Positions 1 to 13,089 of a stretch of DNA of 64,000 nt are shown here, in pieces. The notes under the pieces are model-generated. The model had not been told where the DNA came from and made no database searches. It worked only from the letters and a program-made list of their open reading frames with translations. This DNA comes from Campylorhamphus procurvoides (lineage: Eukaryota; Chordata; Aves; Passeriformes; Dendrocolaptidae), in assembly GCA_013396655.1 (NCBI GenBank), contig WBMV01003156.1:2809361-2873360 (forward strand), given 5' to 3'. The position numbers and the translations under genes are program-made. Numbering within the stretch: position 1 is the stretch's first letter; each line of letters opens with the position of its first letter.

Positions 1-3000
1 GAGTCTCCTGCACAAGGAGACCAGCCTGACTGCAGCCTGGCCCTCATGGTAAGCTGCAGGACTGGATAAAGTGGTGGCACCAGAGCACCTGGCCAATTAG
101 GCTAATCTTATGTGGGTCCGATTTGTCTTTAATGGGCAACCAGAGGAGCAACTTCTGCCATATTTCATTTCTACTGACTTCAGTGAATTTTCAAAAAGCA
201 CTAAATCTAGACCTAGTCCACAGCTGCAGCTTAAACCTGCAGTACTAACATGGAAAAGATTACAAATAACCCCCCTACCCCACCTGCTGGAATGACATCA
301 CAAGCTTGAGGAGATTTTACTGCAGTTTGAACCCACAGATCTTCAGCTTATACCCAGTTTACACAACTGATGTGCTTTAAAACACGTATTTTTCAAAATC
401 TCTTTAGTAACAGCCAATCTCAAACCATTGTGGGGGAGAGGACGGTAAGAAGGGGACAGATTATAGGGAAAACAGCCCAACCACACTACATGGATTAAAC
501 TGCAGTTTATTGCATTCCCTAAATCATGTGAAGTAGCTGGGGAATGAAGCAACCTGCAGCACCACCCACTCGAACATCCTCTCCTTGCCTTTAGGGTTTC
601 CATCAGGTTTAAGGCTTGCTGCACAGCTTATAACATGTTCTAAATAAATATTAGGACACTTTGATGAAAGGAAAATAAATCTCTCTTGGATATGGTATAC
701 TTAGAAGCATGGCTACTCAAAAGATTTCAGGTTGGAGAAGGTATAAGGAAATAAGTGATATATAATAACAAGAGGAAAGAAATGGATGACCTAAAGGTCA
801 GCTTTAAATTTTCATTTTCAGTAATTTGTTCATTTGTTTTAACTACCTCTTTAGTTAAATATAATCTGTCCAGTGCTATAAAAGTGCCTAATAAAGTCGT
901 TTGCCTTATTATTATTAACACAGGGAAGAAGGAAGGCGAATGATGGGGTGGTAAGGACAGATTACTTCTGTAGATAAACTTGAAATTTAGAAAAGATAAA
1001 CCCAAGTGAGGCAGTAAATTACAAATCGACCAGAAACAAGCCGAAGGAAGAGGCTGAGAAGCTTTTTCCTGCTACTGTAAACCTGTATGGGCAGGGGTCT
1101 GTTCTGGGGAGCTGTGGATGAGGCAGCCCATGCCCTGTGGGACCAGTGCAGGCTGCAGGAGGGCACCTTCCCCAAGCCCTGCACTGCTGCTTCAGCTACG
1201 AGGACAGGAGCTGCAAAACCAGGGAGTCACTTACACTGGGCACACAAAATACATCACACACTGCCAAGGCAGGAGTGTGAGCAGATATGAGAATGTAGTT
1301 ATTCCAGGCTTCCACCCACCTGGATTGTTTAAGAAGCAGTAACTCAAAGATTGAAAAAAAAATAAAATACAATACAATTTATGCCTAGTTCCTTAAATGA
1401 GAACAGCTGGACAAGTACACACACAGAATGAATGAAATTAATTACATGTTAAATTACATGAATTTCTATTAAGACCAGCATCTTAGTTCTTCTATTAATA
1501 TTATTAATTTTTCAAAGTTTTGATTGGGTTTTTTTTCATTGTTTCTTACTCTTCTTTCACAATTCTTCTCTTTTCATATCTCTACTGAAAAAAAATACTT
1601 CTACATTTTATCAATATACAAAAATGTTACTTCTTGAAAGACTTGGAGTGTTGTTTTTGCAGTTAGACTTGAAAATCTTAAAGGCTTTTCTGAATTTCTT
1701 TTTTTTCTGAACAATGATCCAGAGGACCCTCAAACAAGGATGTTTTCTCTCTTAAATCATGATGCCTCTTTTTTCCATGAAACAGATATATCAAGATTCA
1801 CTTAATGCAAATCAATGCACAGATATTAGTAATACTAATGGGGTTTTTCCTACAACATATGCAATTACTTTTTCTTAATACCCAGTGCACCTTTCCTTCC
1901 CCAAGTGAATTTACTTAAACTCACTTTATCATTCAACTTCTCCACCACCTGAGATAACTATATTCTTAGATAACCCTTTCTAATAGCTATGATTATGAAT
2001 GTTTCAGAGTTCATTTTTACCCAAAAATGTCATCCCCACTTGTTAAGAAAAAGTTTTCTTCAAACTTCAAGAATTACCATTTTCACTCAGTTTCTATACC
2101 CAAATCGCCTTAAGCCAAGAGACTGCTTTGATACTTCACATTTCTAAAGATTTTTGTGGTCCAACCAATTCAAACCACTCCTCCATGTCCCTTCATATGA
2201 GATAGGGCAGAGTGTGCAGTAAGAAACACCAGAGAAGCATGCACTACCTGCAGGACACATTGTTGTTCCTGAGTAGGCTTCCTTTCCTGCAGGAGCCTGC
2301 AAGTGGCAGTTCCTGTGAATCCCTGGATTCAGAGGCACTTCCTGCTGTACAAGGGGACATTTCCACACTTCACCAAGCAGAGCATAGAGGAGGGAGCACA
2401 CGGACAGGAGCCAGCACTGAGATAGATGGAGAAAGCTGAAGGGCATGACTGGGTACCAAGAGATGAAAGGTGAAGACACATAAGACCAAAGACATGGAGT
2501 TAGGTTTCTAGAAGATGCAACAGAAACACTTAAGACTTTCAATTTTGATCAATAATTTAAGGGCACACTCTCTAAAACTTTCTCAGGGACCTCACATGAC
2601 TTAAAATGGCCCTGATCCCTTTCAGTACTTGAGCCTGGTAAGCCATATGAAGAAAAGTGATTCAAAAGGTATTGTGTATGTTTCACAGCATCAACAGGTA
2701 AAGTGCCTATGTAGTGGGAATACTGACATAGTTATTTTCAGTATTTCATTTGTGCCACAAATAACAAAGCACATATTTATCTATAAAATATTAAAGTTAC
2801 CTTCTCAGAAAATAAGTGCATATGAAAGTACTCTAGCGAATGAAATAAAGTGCCCCAGTTTAAATGCAAATTTTTGATCTAATCATCTCCACATAACCTC
2901 ATACATGTGCTACTATTAAAAGGAAAACCTAACTGGAACATTACAATTCAACCCAGAAAAACTGTATCAGCAGAAACACAATTCTGGAGAACATAAATTC

Positions 3001-3349
3001 ACAGCTTAAGTTAATGACCTTTCTAGAATATATCAAGAAACCAACATAAAGAAGGCAGCAATAGATTTTCTATTATTCTTGGTAGTTTAAGTCTTTAAAT
3101 CAATTCTTCACTTAGGTATTTCTCCTCTATAACACTACACAAAGAAAATTAACCATTATAAATAACAGTTTAACTAATTGAGTTTAAAAAAAATCAGTCC
3201 CTCTAGATTATATGGCAGATAAGTATCAAGAGATACATTACTTAAGACAATTAGTGAAAGGTTCAAAAGTTCATTTCTGCTTGGAAACACCATTTAGTAC
3301 TCTACAAATCTTTCCTTTTCCATCAAAACTGGACAGTTTATAAATCCAT
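1..3349. other. Unannotated A+T-rich intergenic or intronic DNA
   Basis: No gene is recognised here. The short open frames on both strands have no familiar motif and overlap each other. A GC-richer patch at about 1085-1260 is open in two frames on the plus strand and one on the minus strand, which is what few stop codons in GC-rich DNA would give by chance. A splice-donor-like CATG/GTAAGC sits at 45-54 on the plus strand, but nothing upstream is available to judge it. The octamer ATGCAAAT occurs at 2864-2871. Confidence 0.5.
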
Positions 3350-3670
3350 TCCTTAGTGATTTCCCATAAAGCTGGTAATGCTGTACCCCAGCTTGACAGG
3401 GCTAAACTGAGCATGTTCCCAGTGCACCATGTCCTACCTGTGTACTGGGAAGAGACAAAACACACTCCAGGTGCCCCCCAGCTCCTCTTGCAGGTCTGTC
3501 GTAGCCTCTGTCTCCATAAAGGGAACTATGAACCTGTGGACAGCAGTGGTGCTTGGAGAACATCGGAGATCCCTGACCAAGAGTGACCCCTGGCACTCAG
3601 CTGCCCTAGAGGTGAGCCTCAGCCACATCCTCCCAGCTGTCCAAGACATCTAGCAAGGAGGGAAAATGAC
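3350..3670. other. GC-richer block with a splice-bounded candidate exon
   Basis: This stretch is clearly richer in G+C than its flanks. A pyrimidine-rich acceptor ends at CAG 3491-3493 and a good donor (AGAG/GTGAGC) begins at 3612, enclosing 118 bases on the plus strand. Two plus frames are open across most of the block, but neither gives a protein I recognise. It could be a non-coding RNA exon, an old unrecognised repeat, or chance. Confidence 0.25.
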
Positions 3671-6600
3671 AGCATTTTGATCCAGGATCCAGAAAGAACT
3701 AGGTGGGGAAATGGGACAGTAAACAGGAAATACCTGACCACAGTACAGGCTGGATGCTATTTGGGTCAATCTTTGCATGCATTTCTGTGACAGTGTGAGC
3801 ACCATTCCTGTAGCAAAGGGTTCTACCACCTATTGGTTTCAATAAAGATAGTGAAAAAAGATACCAGAAGACCAGATACATACCCAGGTTTTCAGATAAG
3901 AATATCTATACATGCACATCTACTACTGCATAGGTTTGCATTCAACAGTCGAAAGTACATCATCAAGATCAAGGGTATGATGACAATTCCAATTTTAAGA
4001 GTTCCACAAATGCATGAGATGTAGGGCTCCTAAGTGCTTTTTCAAACAAACCCTGAAAACTCATGCTGTATGAAATACCACAGACACATTCAAGGATACT
4101 TAATACGTTGGAGGCCTGAACGTTAGCTTACATTTCAAAGGGAATGTTTTGCATGTAATCACTTAGCAATATTTGTCAATTCCATTGGGCATCTTCCCAA
4201 ATCCCTTGTAAAATTTTGGCCAAGTGTGCTTATGACCAGGAACTTCTGACTGAGTAAAGTATTTCTGGCACCTAAAAAAAGGCACTTCAGTGCTGAGTAG
4301 AATCTACAACAGCATCTAGAATCTACTGCTCATTGATTTTTTTAAGTGCTTAAGCATAGCTTTAAAGCTTCAGTGGTATTGTTTTCTTTTTGTTGCCCAT
4401 GGGTGCAGAATCAGGATCTTTAAAGATGATCCATCCAGACTAAAGTAATAATTTTGTATTTTATAAAGTATATGCACCAAAGTACATTGAACATCATAAA
4501 TACACTTTTATGCTTCATTTCATATTTAGCACAGATTATTCAAGAAATACACAAATTACATGAGTAAAATGACAGCATAAATATCCCTGTGCTGAAGAGC
4601 TTATGAACATGAATTCTACATAGAAAAACACATACAAAGTTTTCACTGCAAGCCAAATTCAGATACTAAAATACAAAGTTGCACTCAGACATGTCACTGG
4701 GGGAAGTAAAAATATCAAAATAAGCGCTTGAGTGACTTCTGGGTAGAAAAGGCAAGAATGGAAGCATATTAAGCATTTGTCAACACTACTCGCAATAGCA
4801 CATAATTAAATTCAGGTGCTCCCATGTCTGACCTTCCCATGATTTGACTGAAATAACACTGAGATCTTGGACAAAATGAACTGGATTCAACTGGACAAAA
4901 ACAGATAGGGCACCTATTCTATTCAGATCTGATCAGTGCAGCCTAGAGCTGGTCCAAAGGAAAACGCCTTGACATGCTGTCCCATAGCACAAGACATGGG
5001 ATCCTCAGCATCCAGTGCCTCAAGCTACAGATCTGCTCCCACTGGGCTGCCCTTTGTGCTAAGGTAGGCACTGCCCAACATCCCTGCCATGGCAAGGGAA
5101 AAAAGATAGTCTGCACATTTTAATGGGAAATCTATTGTTAAAATCCCCTAAGCTTCATAAGCAATCTGTAAGAAGCCTTTTGCAAGAAAAAGAATTGTTT
5201 TCTCCGTACCTACAAAGTAAGTTAAAAGTTAGCTTCAGCAGTCCTTTAATAGAAACAACCTCAGGTGCCTATCTTTCCTGCTAAAATTAAAAAGCTTTAT
5301 GCTTACTCCTAATTCTATTATTTTCCATCTTAAACACTGTCTCTCTAATCCTGAATTGTTTTCTCAGTATACTAATAGTGGCTCTCATTTTCTCTGCTAC
5401 ATATTTTTTCCTCAAGGTCCAGGATTTTCTTATCTGGTGATTAAAACTGTTTAACCAATTTAACTACTTTCAATAGTTGTAGCACATCAATAAACTGAAG
5501 AATATTGTTTTTCAGGTTCCTACTGAGAAGATAAAACTCAGCAGCCTTCTAACGCAGGAAAGATAAAATACACAGTAGCAATTCAGGCCAGAGCGCTGCA
5601 GAAGAAAATTGTATTTGATGCCCTTTGCAAACTCTGAGTTACTGCCCAAGGCCTCACTCCCATGTGAGTGGTCATGGTCAGCAAGGGCACAGTTGGAAGA
5701 CCACAGGTCATCAGGAGGCAGCAACTACCAGGAAGCCTGCAGTCAACATGGAAAATGTTGAGTATCATGGGCTTTCTGCAATCTGCCTGATGGATGGTCA
5801 TGATGGTCACCCATTTTACAGGCATTATATGACTTGGGGAAGTCACAAAGAAAAGAATGAACTTTTTAGCCATAATGGCATGATGACATAGCTCAGAATG
5901 AAGGCCTAAATATAGGTAGGAAAGAAAAAAAATCTCTTTATATATAGTAATGCAACCCACAAATTCACTTATGAAAAAGGGGGACCGACAGAAAAGCAAA
6001 GGGTCAGAAATTGTTGCGTGGGTGATGTTTACATCCAGCTCTCTTGAGAAGTTCAGGCAATTGTAATAGCAGACAGGCACTTCAGAAACAGCCATCTGAA
6101 ATGAAGGAAGCCCATAAACTTACCCTGAATTTATAGCAGATTCCTGGACTAAGACAATTTCTTTTAACCATGGCTATGGAACTGTCTCTTACAAGTCTAC
6201 CAAGTCAGTTATTTGAAGTCTGAGAGACAACTGTAAATGTATTGCAAAGAGTAATGTTGCTGTAAATCCTGCCTGATGCTATATATATTTAGGCATCCAC
6301 TGTCCCACCACTCTAGCAGGTAAATATAATTCATATCCTAAAGTTAGAAAAGGTAGAAAGATGTGAGGAGAATCTTTTCTTCTGCCAGAGCTTGTTCACT
6401 AGGGGATCCCCAATGTTAATCGGTGAAGAAGCCACACTGATCATGGAATACAACCCGGTGTTTCCTAGAGGCTACCTCTTCCCCCAGTAGCCCAGAACTA
6501 AGAGACTGACAAAATAAACTTCAGGGTGAATGAAAGGGAAGAGGATGGATGGGAAACTCATCAAGACAACATGAAAACTTAAACTCAGAAACTGAAGGAA

Positions 6601-8068
6601 AACATAATTTGAGAAATTATAGGTTGAAGCTTCATAAAAGGGGAAATATAATCCTTTAATTTCTGTTTATTTTATAGAGAGCTTTAAAATTGTTGGATTT
6701 TTTTTATTTTTCTTTTTTTCCCCTCCAAACTGCAATTTTCCGTTGTTATTCTCATTAGATTGAGACATTAAGAAATCAATATGCTTTACTGAATGTATCA
6801 GAAAGAATGAAGGCTTTCCATTCAAACAGAAAGAGGATTAAATAAGATAATGCATGCATAATTAATAATAAATTTGTTTCAGGGTTTTGCAATTTTTTTA
6901 TGTGGAAATAAAAGCTGTGTAACAGAAGCAATTTTCAGACATGCAAAATAATAATGAAAACAGCAAGGAGGAAAAATAAGAATAATTTACTTAATATTAT
7001 TGTTTATCAAGCTAATAACACATCTCCCTGGGGCATAATGAAGACAAGTTAATGTTTATATAACTCACAGAAGCTGAGAGTACCTATTTGAAGAATTATG
7101 TATTAAAATATAGGTGTAGCTAACTCTTATTTTAATTTTCCATTTACATGGTAAATTTTTTTTACCACTCTTGTATCCAAATATCATCTCAAAATAAAAT
7201 GAATTTGAAGTAAAAGGAAAATCCTTTTCTTCAAAAGATGACTGTTGAGCTCAGTTTGAACTGCCATACTACTAAACTCACCTATTCGACAAAAAGATGC
7301 CAAATATGAAACCAAGACATTTCTTTCCTGCTTGTTTACACAGACTACAGCCATGCCCTGCAGGTGTTCACTCTTCTCATTTTGGGTTTTCATTTTTCCT
7401 TTTTACATGTACGTAAACTCCTTTGGAAGGGGCTGTGCCTAAAAGCACAGACTCTGTCCACCTTCTGAGACTTAGACCAAGGAGGTCTTCAAAAGTTCTC
7501 ATCCAGCACAAAATGAGTTTATCAAGTCTCACACAGATACTCCCCTGTTAGTACATTAGACTTGCAGATATATTTGGACAGGCTGAGTTAGCAATATTTA
7601 ATATCTTTGCATCTTATTTGTCATTTTCCAAACTGTACTCCCTTACTGATACATGCGACTCCAGCACCAGTGTCTTCCTGGTTCAGCTTCCCAGGCTCTC
7701 CTAGTAACCCTGTTGTTCATGAACGGTCGTGTAATTTCTATTCCCACCAACAGTGCCACCACAGCTTTACACACCAGCAAACTGTGGTAGATTTTACCTC
7801 CCAAGAAAAGTCCCTCAACTAGTCCTCACAAATGACCCCTCACAGCCTGTCTCTGCTCTCATAGGTTCCTATCTGCTTGAAATCCTGCTCAAGACACCAC
7901 ACTAGTTCAGATATGAGCTGCCTTTGGAAAACTTTTTAACACATTAATTGATTCTCTGTTTATCTCCTTACCTTTATTTTCTCTCTCCGTCAGTGTTTGT
8001 TTCATGATACTGCTGATAGCAAAAAGGCCAGAGAAGGTTGTGCCATTTTCCAGCTTTCCACCTGTCCA
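3671..8068. other. Unannotated A+T-rich DNA
   Basis: No repeat family or gene is recognised. The longest open frame of the window (5583-6095, minus, 170 codons) lies here. Its composition is rich in Cys, Ile, Phe and His without domain-like spacing, and another frame is open on the opposite strand over the same bases, so I treat it as chance. The part from about 6650 to 7120 is very A+T-rich and non-repetitive, of the kind that is sometimes conserved non-coding DNA, but that cannot be judged from one sequence. Confidence 0.5.
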
Positions 8069-8432
8069 TTAAGTAAAGAAACCACATCTGCTAGTTCTCA
8101 GTAATGTTTCCAATGCCATGTGAAGTCTGGTTCTGCCATGTGAAATAGCTCTTATGGCAGTGCAGCTCAGCTCAGGGGAACAGAGCTCAGGAAGGGTTAG
8201 GTGCCACTGCTGCAGAGATGGGAGGGACCACCACACCTCCACCCATGTTGCAATGGGCTGCAGAAGCTCTCTGCTCCATCCTGCAAATTTTGACTCCTGC
8301 AGCAACCAGCCTAAAAACATCACCTATGCTTTCTTGATGTGTGATGGCATGACAATAACAAACATCTAAGACCGCCACATGGAACTGGACAAACTCTTTG
8401 AAAGCTGTGCTGCAGGGCTGAGACACCATCAT
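8069..8432. other. GC-richer block, open in several frames, unrecognised
   Basis: Three overlapping frames are open here: two on the minus strand (84 and 81 codons) and one on the plus strand (71 codons). None shows a motif I can name. The block is richer in G+C than its neighbours. It may be a decayed retroelement or pseudogene fragment, or just stop-poor DNA. Confidence 0.25.
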
Positions 8433-10421
8433 ACAACTGTGTCATCCATGATAAACCAGACAGAAGCATTCAGAATCAAGTAACAATTCACATTACTCAC
8501 CCAAACCAAATAAAATCAAAGCTGCTGTGGAATGGGCTAACCTTTAGTTTGAGGACACAATCACAAATCACAAAATGAAGAGCTCATTTTAGAAAAGTAT
8601 TTCCAAATTTTCTGGCTCAGCTTAAGCCTTTTCCATGACAATCACTTGTAGACAGAGAGAAGGGAAGACTCATTCATCTTTATTCCTCTAAAGTTCTAAT
8701 TTTTGAAAGTTCTAACAGTTAACCAGACAGTGAGGTAGGTTTCATTATTAAAACTGATTTGCCTCACATTGCTCACAAGCACCAAGGGGAATTTAAGCTC
8801 CTGCCTTGCAAAATAAACCACCAAAGAAGCTGGGGTTTTTTTGTATTTACAACTGTGTAATACTAGACTAGAGCTTGCAAAAAAAAATATGCTGTCTACC
8901 CATTTTACTTTTCATCACAGTTTCCAAAATTAAATCAAATTTTACAGTCTGGACATAGCAGTCCAGAACTGGTAAAAAGCAGGTTACTAAATCTGCAAGG
9001 TGAACCCAGGACTAACAGTAGATCAGTATGCCCATTCAGAAAACAAGGATTAGAAACACATATCACCACAAGATAAATTTTAAGGATGTCAAGATATTCC
9101 CATGATGCTAGATGTGAAATATACGTATTAGTGCAAGACAAATTCAGATAAAATTTGAATCCAGATAAACATGTTTTACTTTTCCCAATAAATCAATTAA
9201 CATAATCACAGAATTTCTAACCTGGTACATAATCAACAGAATGTGCTTTTGCTTCTATGCAAGATAATGTCACCACAAAGCTGAGTAACCAGCAGTGCAC
9301 GTGGAGGCCTAACAACAGCAGGTAGGATTTTTATTCTTTTGTTCCCAACACAAGTTAGTCTGGCCAGCTTTCTGCAGAGAATAAGCCTGCAGAAATCATG
9401 ACAGTCTAGGAGAACTCTTGGGTCAAACAGACAATGTTTGCATTAGGAGCAAAATAGCTCAAAGTACAATCAAAACTACAAAGGAAACTGCAGAAAGTAC
9501 AAATATGTCTTGCAGTTGAAAAAAATGCCTTTTAACAGAGAATCAAAATGGATAAAAGAGAGGATGTGTTATTCTCTCTTCTCTCTCTTTGAGGGTATAA
9601 TAAAAAAGTCAAGTACAAAAAACCCATTGGGAAACTCTGCACATTCAAAATTATTCTACTTCAAGTCACAATGTGTACTACAGAGGTGCTTAGCTTGATA
9701 AAGGTGAAATCTTGTCTCTAAAACTCTGCATGTTCTTCAGACCCAATCTTATTTTAAAGTAATAGACTGAAACTTAATCTCTGGATTCAGTCATGTAGAA
9801 AATAAGTTTGGACTACTAAAATTAGCTGCAAGGCTTCCCAGAGATTAATGTTTTAAAATATTTTAACCAAAGTTTTTGATATTGCATCTCAATAATATTG
9901 TGGAATGCTACTTTCTACTAAAAACTAAAGCATCATTCTTATCCATAGCATAGTAAAAGGTCCACATGTTTTAATGTCTTGTCCCAGACAACAGAAAGAA
10001 TGTTATATAGCTTTTCCTCTCTTTTAGCCATAATACAACAAATGATACGGAATGAGTGGATCACTGTCCCTGAAGGGACTCACATGACACCAGAAAAAAA
10101 AACCCAAATAAAGTTGTTTAATAGCAATTTTTTTCTTCTGACAAAATAAAAATAATTTTAAAAATCAGTGCTTGTATCTTACTTTTTTCCCCTAAGGAAA
10201 GTTATTATAAAGCTGTTTATAAAGGAGTTATGAGATCAGACTAAAGATAATGTAAAGCAACAATGCAAATTAAAAATTCAAAACATAATAAGTGAGTCTA
10301 GATTATCACTCATCCTTGCCATTAGGAAAAATAAGAGAAAAGAAAACAGATGGTGATTTAGTCCTTTCGAGAAGGACACTATATGTCAAGCCTGAAAAAG
10401 CTAGTGAACAATTCCTCTCTC
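8433..10421. other. Unannotated A+T-rich DNA
   Basis: Nothing gene-like is seen. A fragment at about 9204-9225 resembles the reverse complement of a CR1 3' tail for about 11 bases but does not extend, so it is not called. Confidence 0.5.
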
Positions 10422-10511
10422 TCAAAAAAAACCCCAAAAACCAAAAAAAACCACCCCAGAAACAAAAAAAACCCACAAAAACCCAAACCCTCTTAAAACC
10501 AAAACTCCCAA
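10422..10511 (+). repeat. A/C-rich low-complexity tract
   Basis: About 90 bases are almost purely A and C on the plus strand, in runs of A broken by CC, CCC or CCCC. Single G and T bases interrupt it. It is a low-complexity repeat. An open plus frame through it is a composition artefact rich in Lys, Asn, Pro and Gln. Confidence 0.85.
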
Positions 10512-12229
10512 CATATTTTTAGCTATCTGTTAATTTTAAAGGAGAATAGAAATTGTACAATGAAGGTTTTACAATAATCAAAAGAAAGGAAATACTTGAA
10601 ATCTAGAAGGCATTTCTTGGATGAACTTCCAGAGAGGCCGGAGCAGGAGCTCCCTGAGTGTGCCTAACCTTGCTTGGGAGCCTGAGCACAGCTCCCTTCC
10701 AGCCACACAGCTCCTCTTTTAGGAGTTTTAGGTTTTAGGGAGCAGACAGAAGGCTGAAGCCTGATGAAACAAAAAGACATTACCCAGCACCTATGTGAGC
10801 AGACCTTGCAATCAGATTTCCGAAAACCATGGGAAATTGAGCCTAAGTAAAAATTACAGGACTAAATCAATTACTTTTAAAACAATTCTGCATCTTTGGA
10901 GAAGACCAGAACACAATTTTATGGCAAAGACTGAAACAAATCAAGTTATTCAGCATAAGCCACTGACCGAGAGGAAATCGATTATTTATGCTTCATTATA
11001 CGCTGTGTGATATTAAAATCTTTTGAATTATTTAAAATATCTGCACTGATTGCTGCTTGCCATCTTCAGTATCGTCGACAGGTGGCGAATGTAATCCCAC
11101 AGCAAAATTCCATCATAAACTTGGAGTAATCAAAAGCTTCTTGTATAAAAAAAGATTTAATTATTTTTATTGCTTGTATACTGAACCTTCTCTGGCCAAG
11201 CTGTACAACCAGACACAGCAGATGACATAAATGGACACAAAGCATAATTGCACATCCTTAGAGAGCCTCAAAAAATACAAGTGTATGAATCTGTTACAGA
11301 AAAGCAAACACACAAAATAACTACAGACTAAGAAAAGGGTAATAAAACTACCAGGCAAGAAAAAAGTAGCCAAGAATGGGATCAATATATAAGACAGTTT
11401 AAGACTGACAAAGAAGTTAGGCAATAATTTCACTTTGCAATTTCAGAAAGTATCATTTTATTCTGTACTGCATCCAACTACATAATTTTCTTAAGGGTTA
11501 ATTTGAAAATAAAACCAAAACTCAACCACAAGGTGTGGAATGTGCTTTTTAAAATACTTCCACCTTTTGATTTTCCTCTAGTAAAGTAGTGATTGGATTT
11601 TTTTATCTTTTTTTTTTTTTTTAGCCTGCCCTGATGTGGTATAGTAAACAAAGGTAACAATATCTATAAGCGTAATTTCATTTCACATTAAAATTTTATT
11701 GTGCTTTGGCTTATTACACAATTCTGCAAGCAAGACCTGCTGTGAATGAATGGAGAGGGAAAAAAAAAAATGGAAAGAAGAGAACAGTTCCAGGAGTTAA
11801 CGTATGCAGAGTCCTGTGGACATGTTACCTGTTACACCAACACTCTCCAGAGAGAGGTAACTCAGTGCTATCTCTGCAGCACAGAAAGCAAGCATGCATG
11901 TTCAACAGCTTCCCCAAAGGCACACAACAAGGCAGGGAAAGACCAAACCAGAAACCACTGTATTCTGTTTCTCAGCATTATGAACATGCCTGAAGATTGC
12001 AGCTTCTCTTCCCTGCATTTTCCTCTAAATCCTGTTAGAAATTCTGTAAGCAATTTCTCTTACTCCATCTGCTTGTAACTTTCGAAAATTATACTACAAA
12101 GATTGAAGCCAATTATTACCCTTCAGAATTACAGAACCTCATTGATTTCAGTAACTGTGGGTGTTAGGATCAAGTTTGCTCATCTACAGCTAGTTTGAAA
12201 AGAGTAGGAAAAATAAAACTGATTAGAGC
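10512..12229. other. Unannotated DNA before the first CR1
   Basis: No gene is recognised. There is a GC-richer patch at about 10630-10760 and a T-run near 11610. Overlapping plus-strand frames at 11706-12078 have no recognisable domain. Confidence 0.5.
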
Positions 12230-13089
12230 TGCTCAGTAGACCAAACTGAGTGGGGAAGTGGGCACCTCAAAGGCAGAGCCACTCTGCTGGAAGACCAGGG
12301 GACGCTGGAAGAGTAGGTTAACAAAAACTTTCTGAAGCTCAACAAGGAAAAATGTAAGGTTTTGAACCTGTGAAAATATAATTCAGGAGTGCAGCACAGG
12401 CTGGGATCAACCCAGCTGGGAAGCAGCTTTGTGAAAAGGGTCCTGGGGGTCCTGGTAGACAAAAAGCTCAAGATGAGCAGTGTGCTGCTGTGGCAGAGAA
12501 AGCCAACAGAGTGCCGGGTTGCACCAACAAGGACATCCCCAGCAGAGATAAGGGAGTAATTATCCCACTCTGCTCAGCACTTCCCAGGCCACACCTGGAA
12601 CACTGTGTTCAGTTTTGGTCTCCACTACGCAAAAAGAGATGTGGACAGGCTGGAGAGAGCCCCGAGAAGGGCCATAAAACTACAACAAAAGGATGGGAAA
12701 GTCCGGCGTGTGGGGAAAAGGCTGAGAGAACTGGGTTTGTTCAGCCTTGAGAAAAGGCAGCTGAGGAGAAACTTCATCACCACATTCCAGTATATAAAGG
12801 AGAGTGAGACTCATTTTTTACAAGGAGTCACATGGAAAAGATGAGGGGTAATAGTAAAATTAATCCTGGTGAGATTCTTATTGGACACAAGCAGACAATT
12901 TTTTTTCACCATAAGAACAATTGGCCATTGGAATAATCTCCCCAGGGATCGGTGGATTCCCAAACATTGGCCACTTTCAAGATTCAGCTGCACATGGTGC
13001 TGGGCCATCTTGCCTAAACCATATTTTTGCCAAGAAAAGTTGCATCAGTTGATCCTTAAGGTCCCTTCCAACCTGCTATTCTACAATCA
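12230..13089 (+). mobile_element. CR1 LINE, 3' fragment (RT C-terminal part and 3' end)
   Basis: This is a 5'-truncated copy of a CR1 non-LTR retrotransposon in plus orientation. CR1 encodes an endonuclease-reverse transcriptase and inserts by target-primed reverse transcription. The homology begins near 12230 with the segment that follows the RT active site. The thumb-like stretch follows at about 12560-12640 (encoding roughly ALPRPHLEHCVQFWSP), then the ELGLFSLEKRQLR block at about 12728-12770. The 3' end carries the typical GGTCCCTTCCAACCTGCTATTCTACAATC-type tail. At least two frameshifts and several stops make it dead; the frame changes between about 12600 and 12640 and again near 12840. 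The boundaries are estimated from where the similarity fades. The family call is firm, but the subfamily cannot be named. Confidence 0.93.

Noticed and set aside
2144..2542. 132-codon minus-strand open frame
   Set aside because: Signal-like Leu and Cys richness but no family recognised; an opposite-strand frame is open over the same bases.
5583..6095. 170-codon minus-strand open frame, the longest in the window
   Set aside because: No recognisable domain or motif, odd composition, and overlapping open frames on both strands. No splice or promoter context supports it.
8069..8432. Several open frames in a GC-richer block as a possible gene
   Set aside because: Three mutually overlapping frames cannot all be real, and none is recognised. 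Kept only as a described block.
9204..9225. AATCACAGAAT-like string as a reversed CR1 tail
   Set aside because: The similarity stops after about 11 bases, without the GGTTGGAA segment that should follow.
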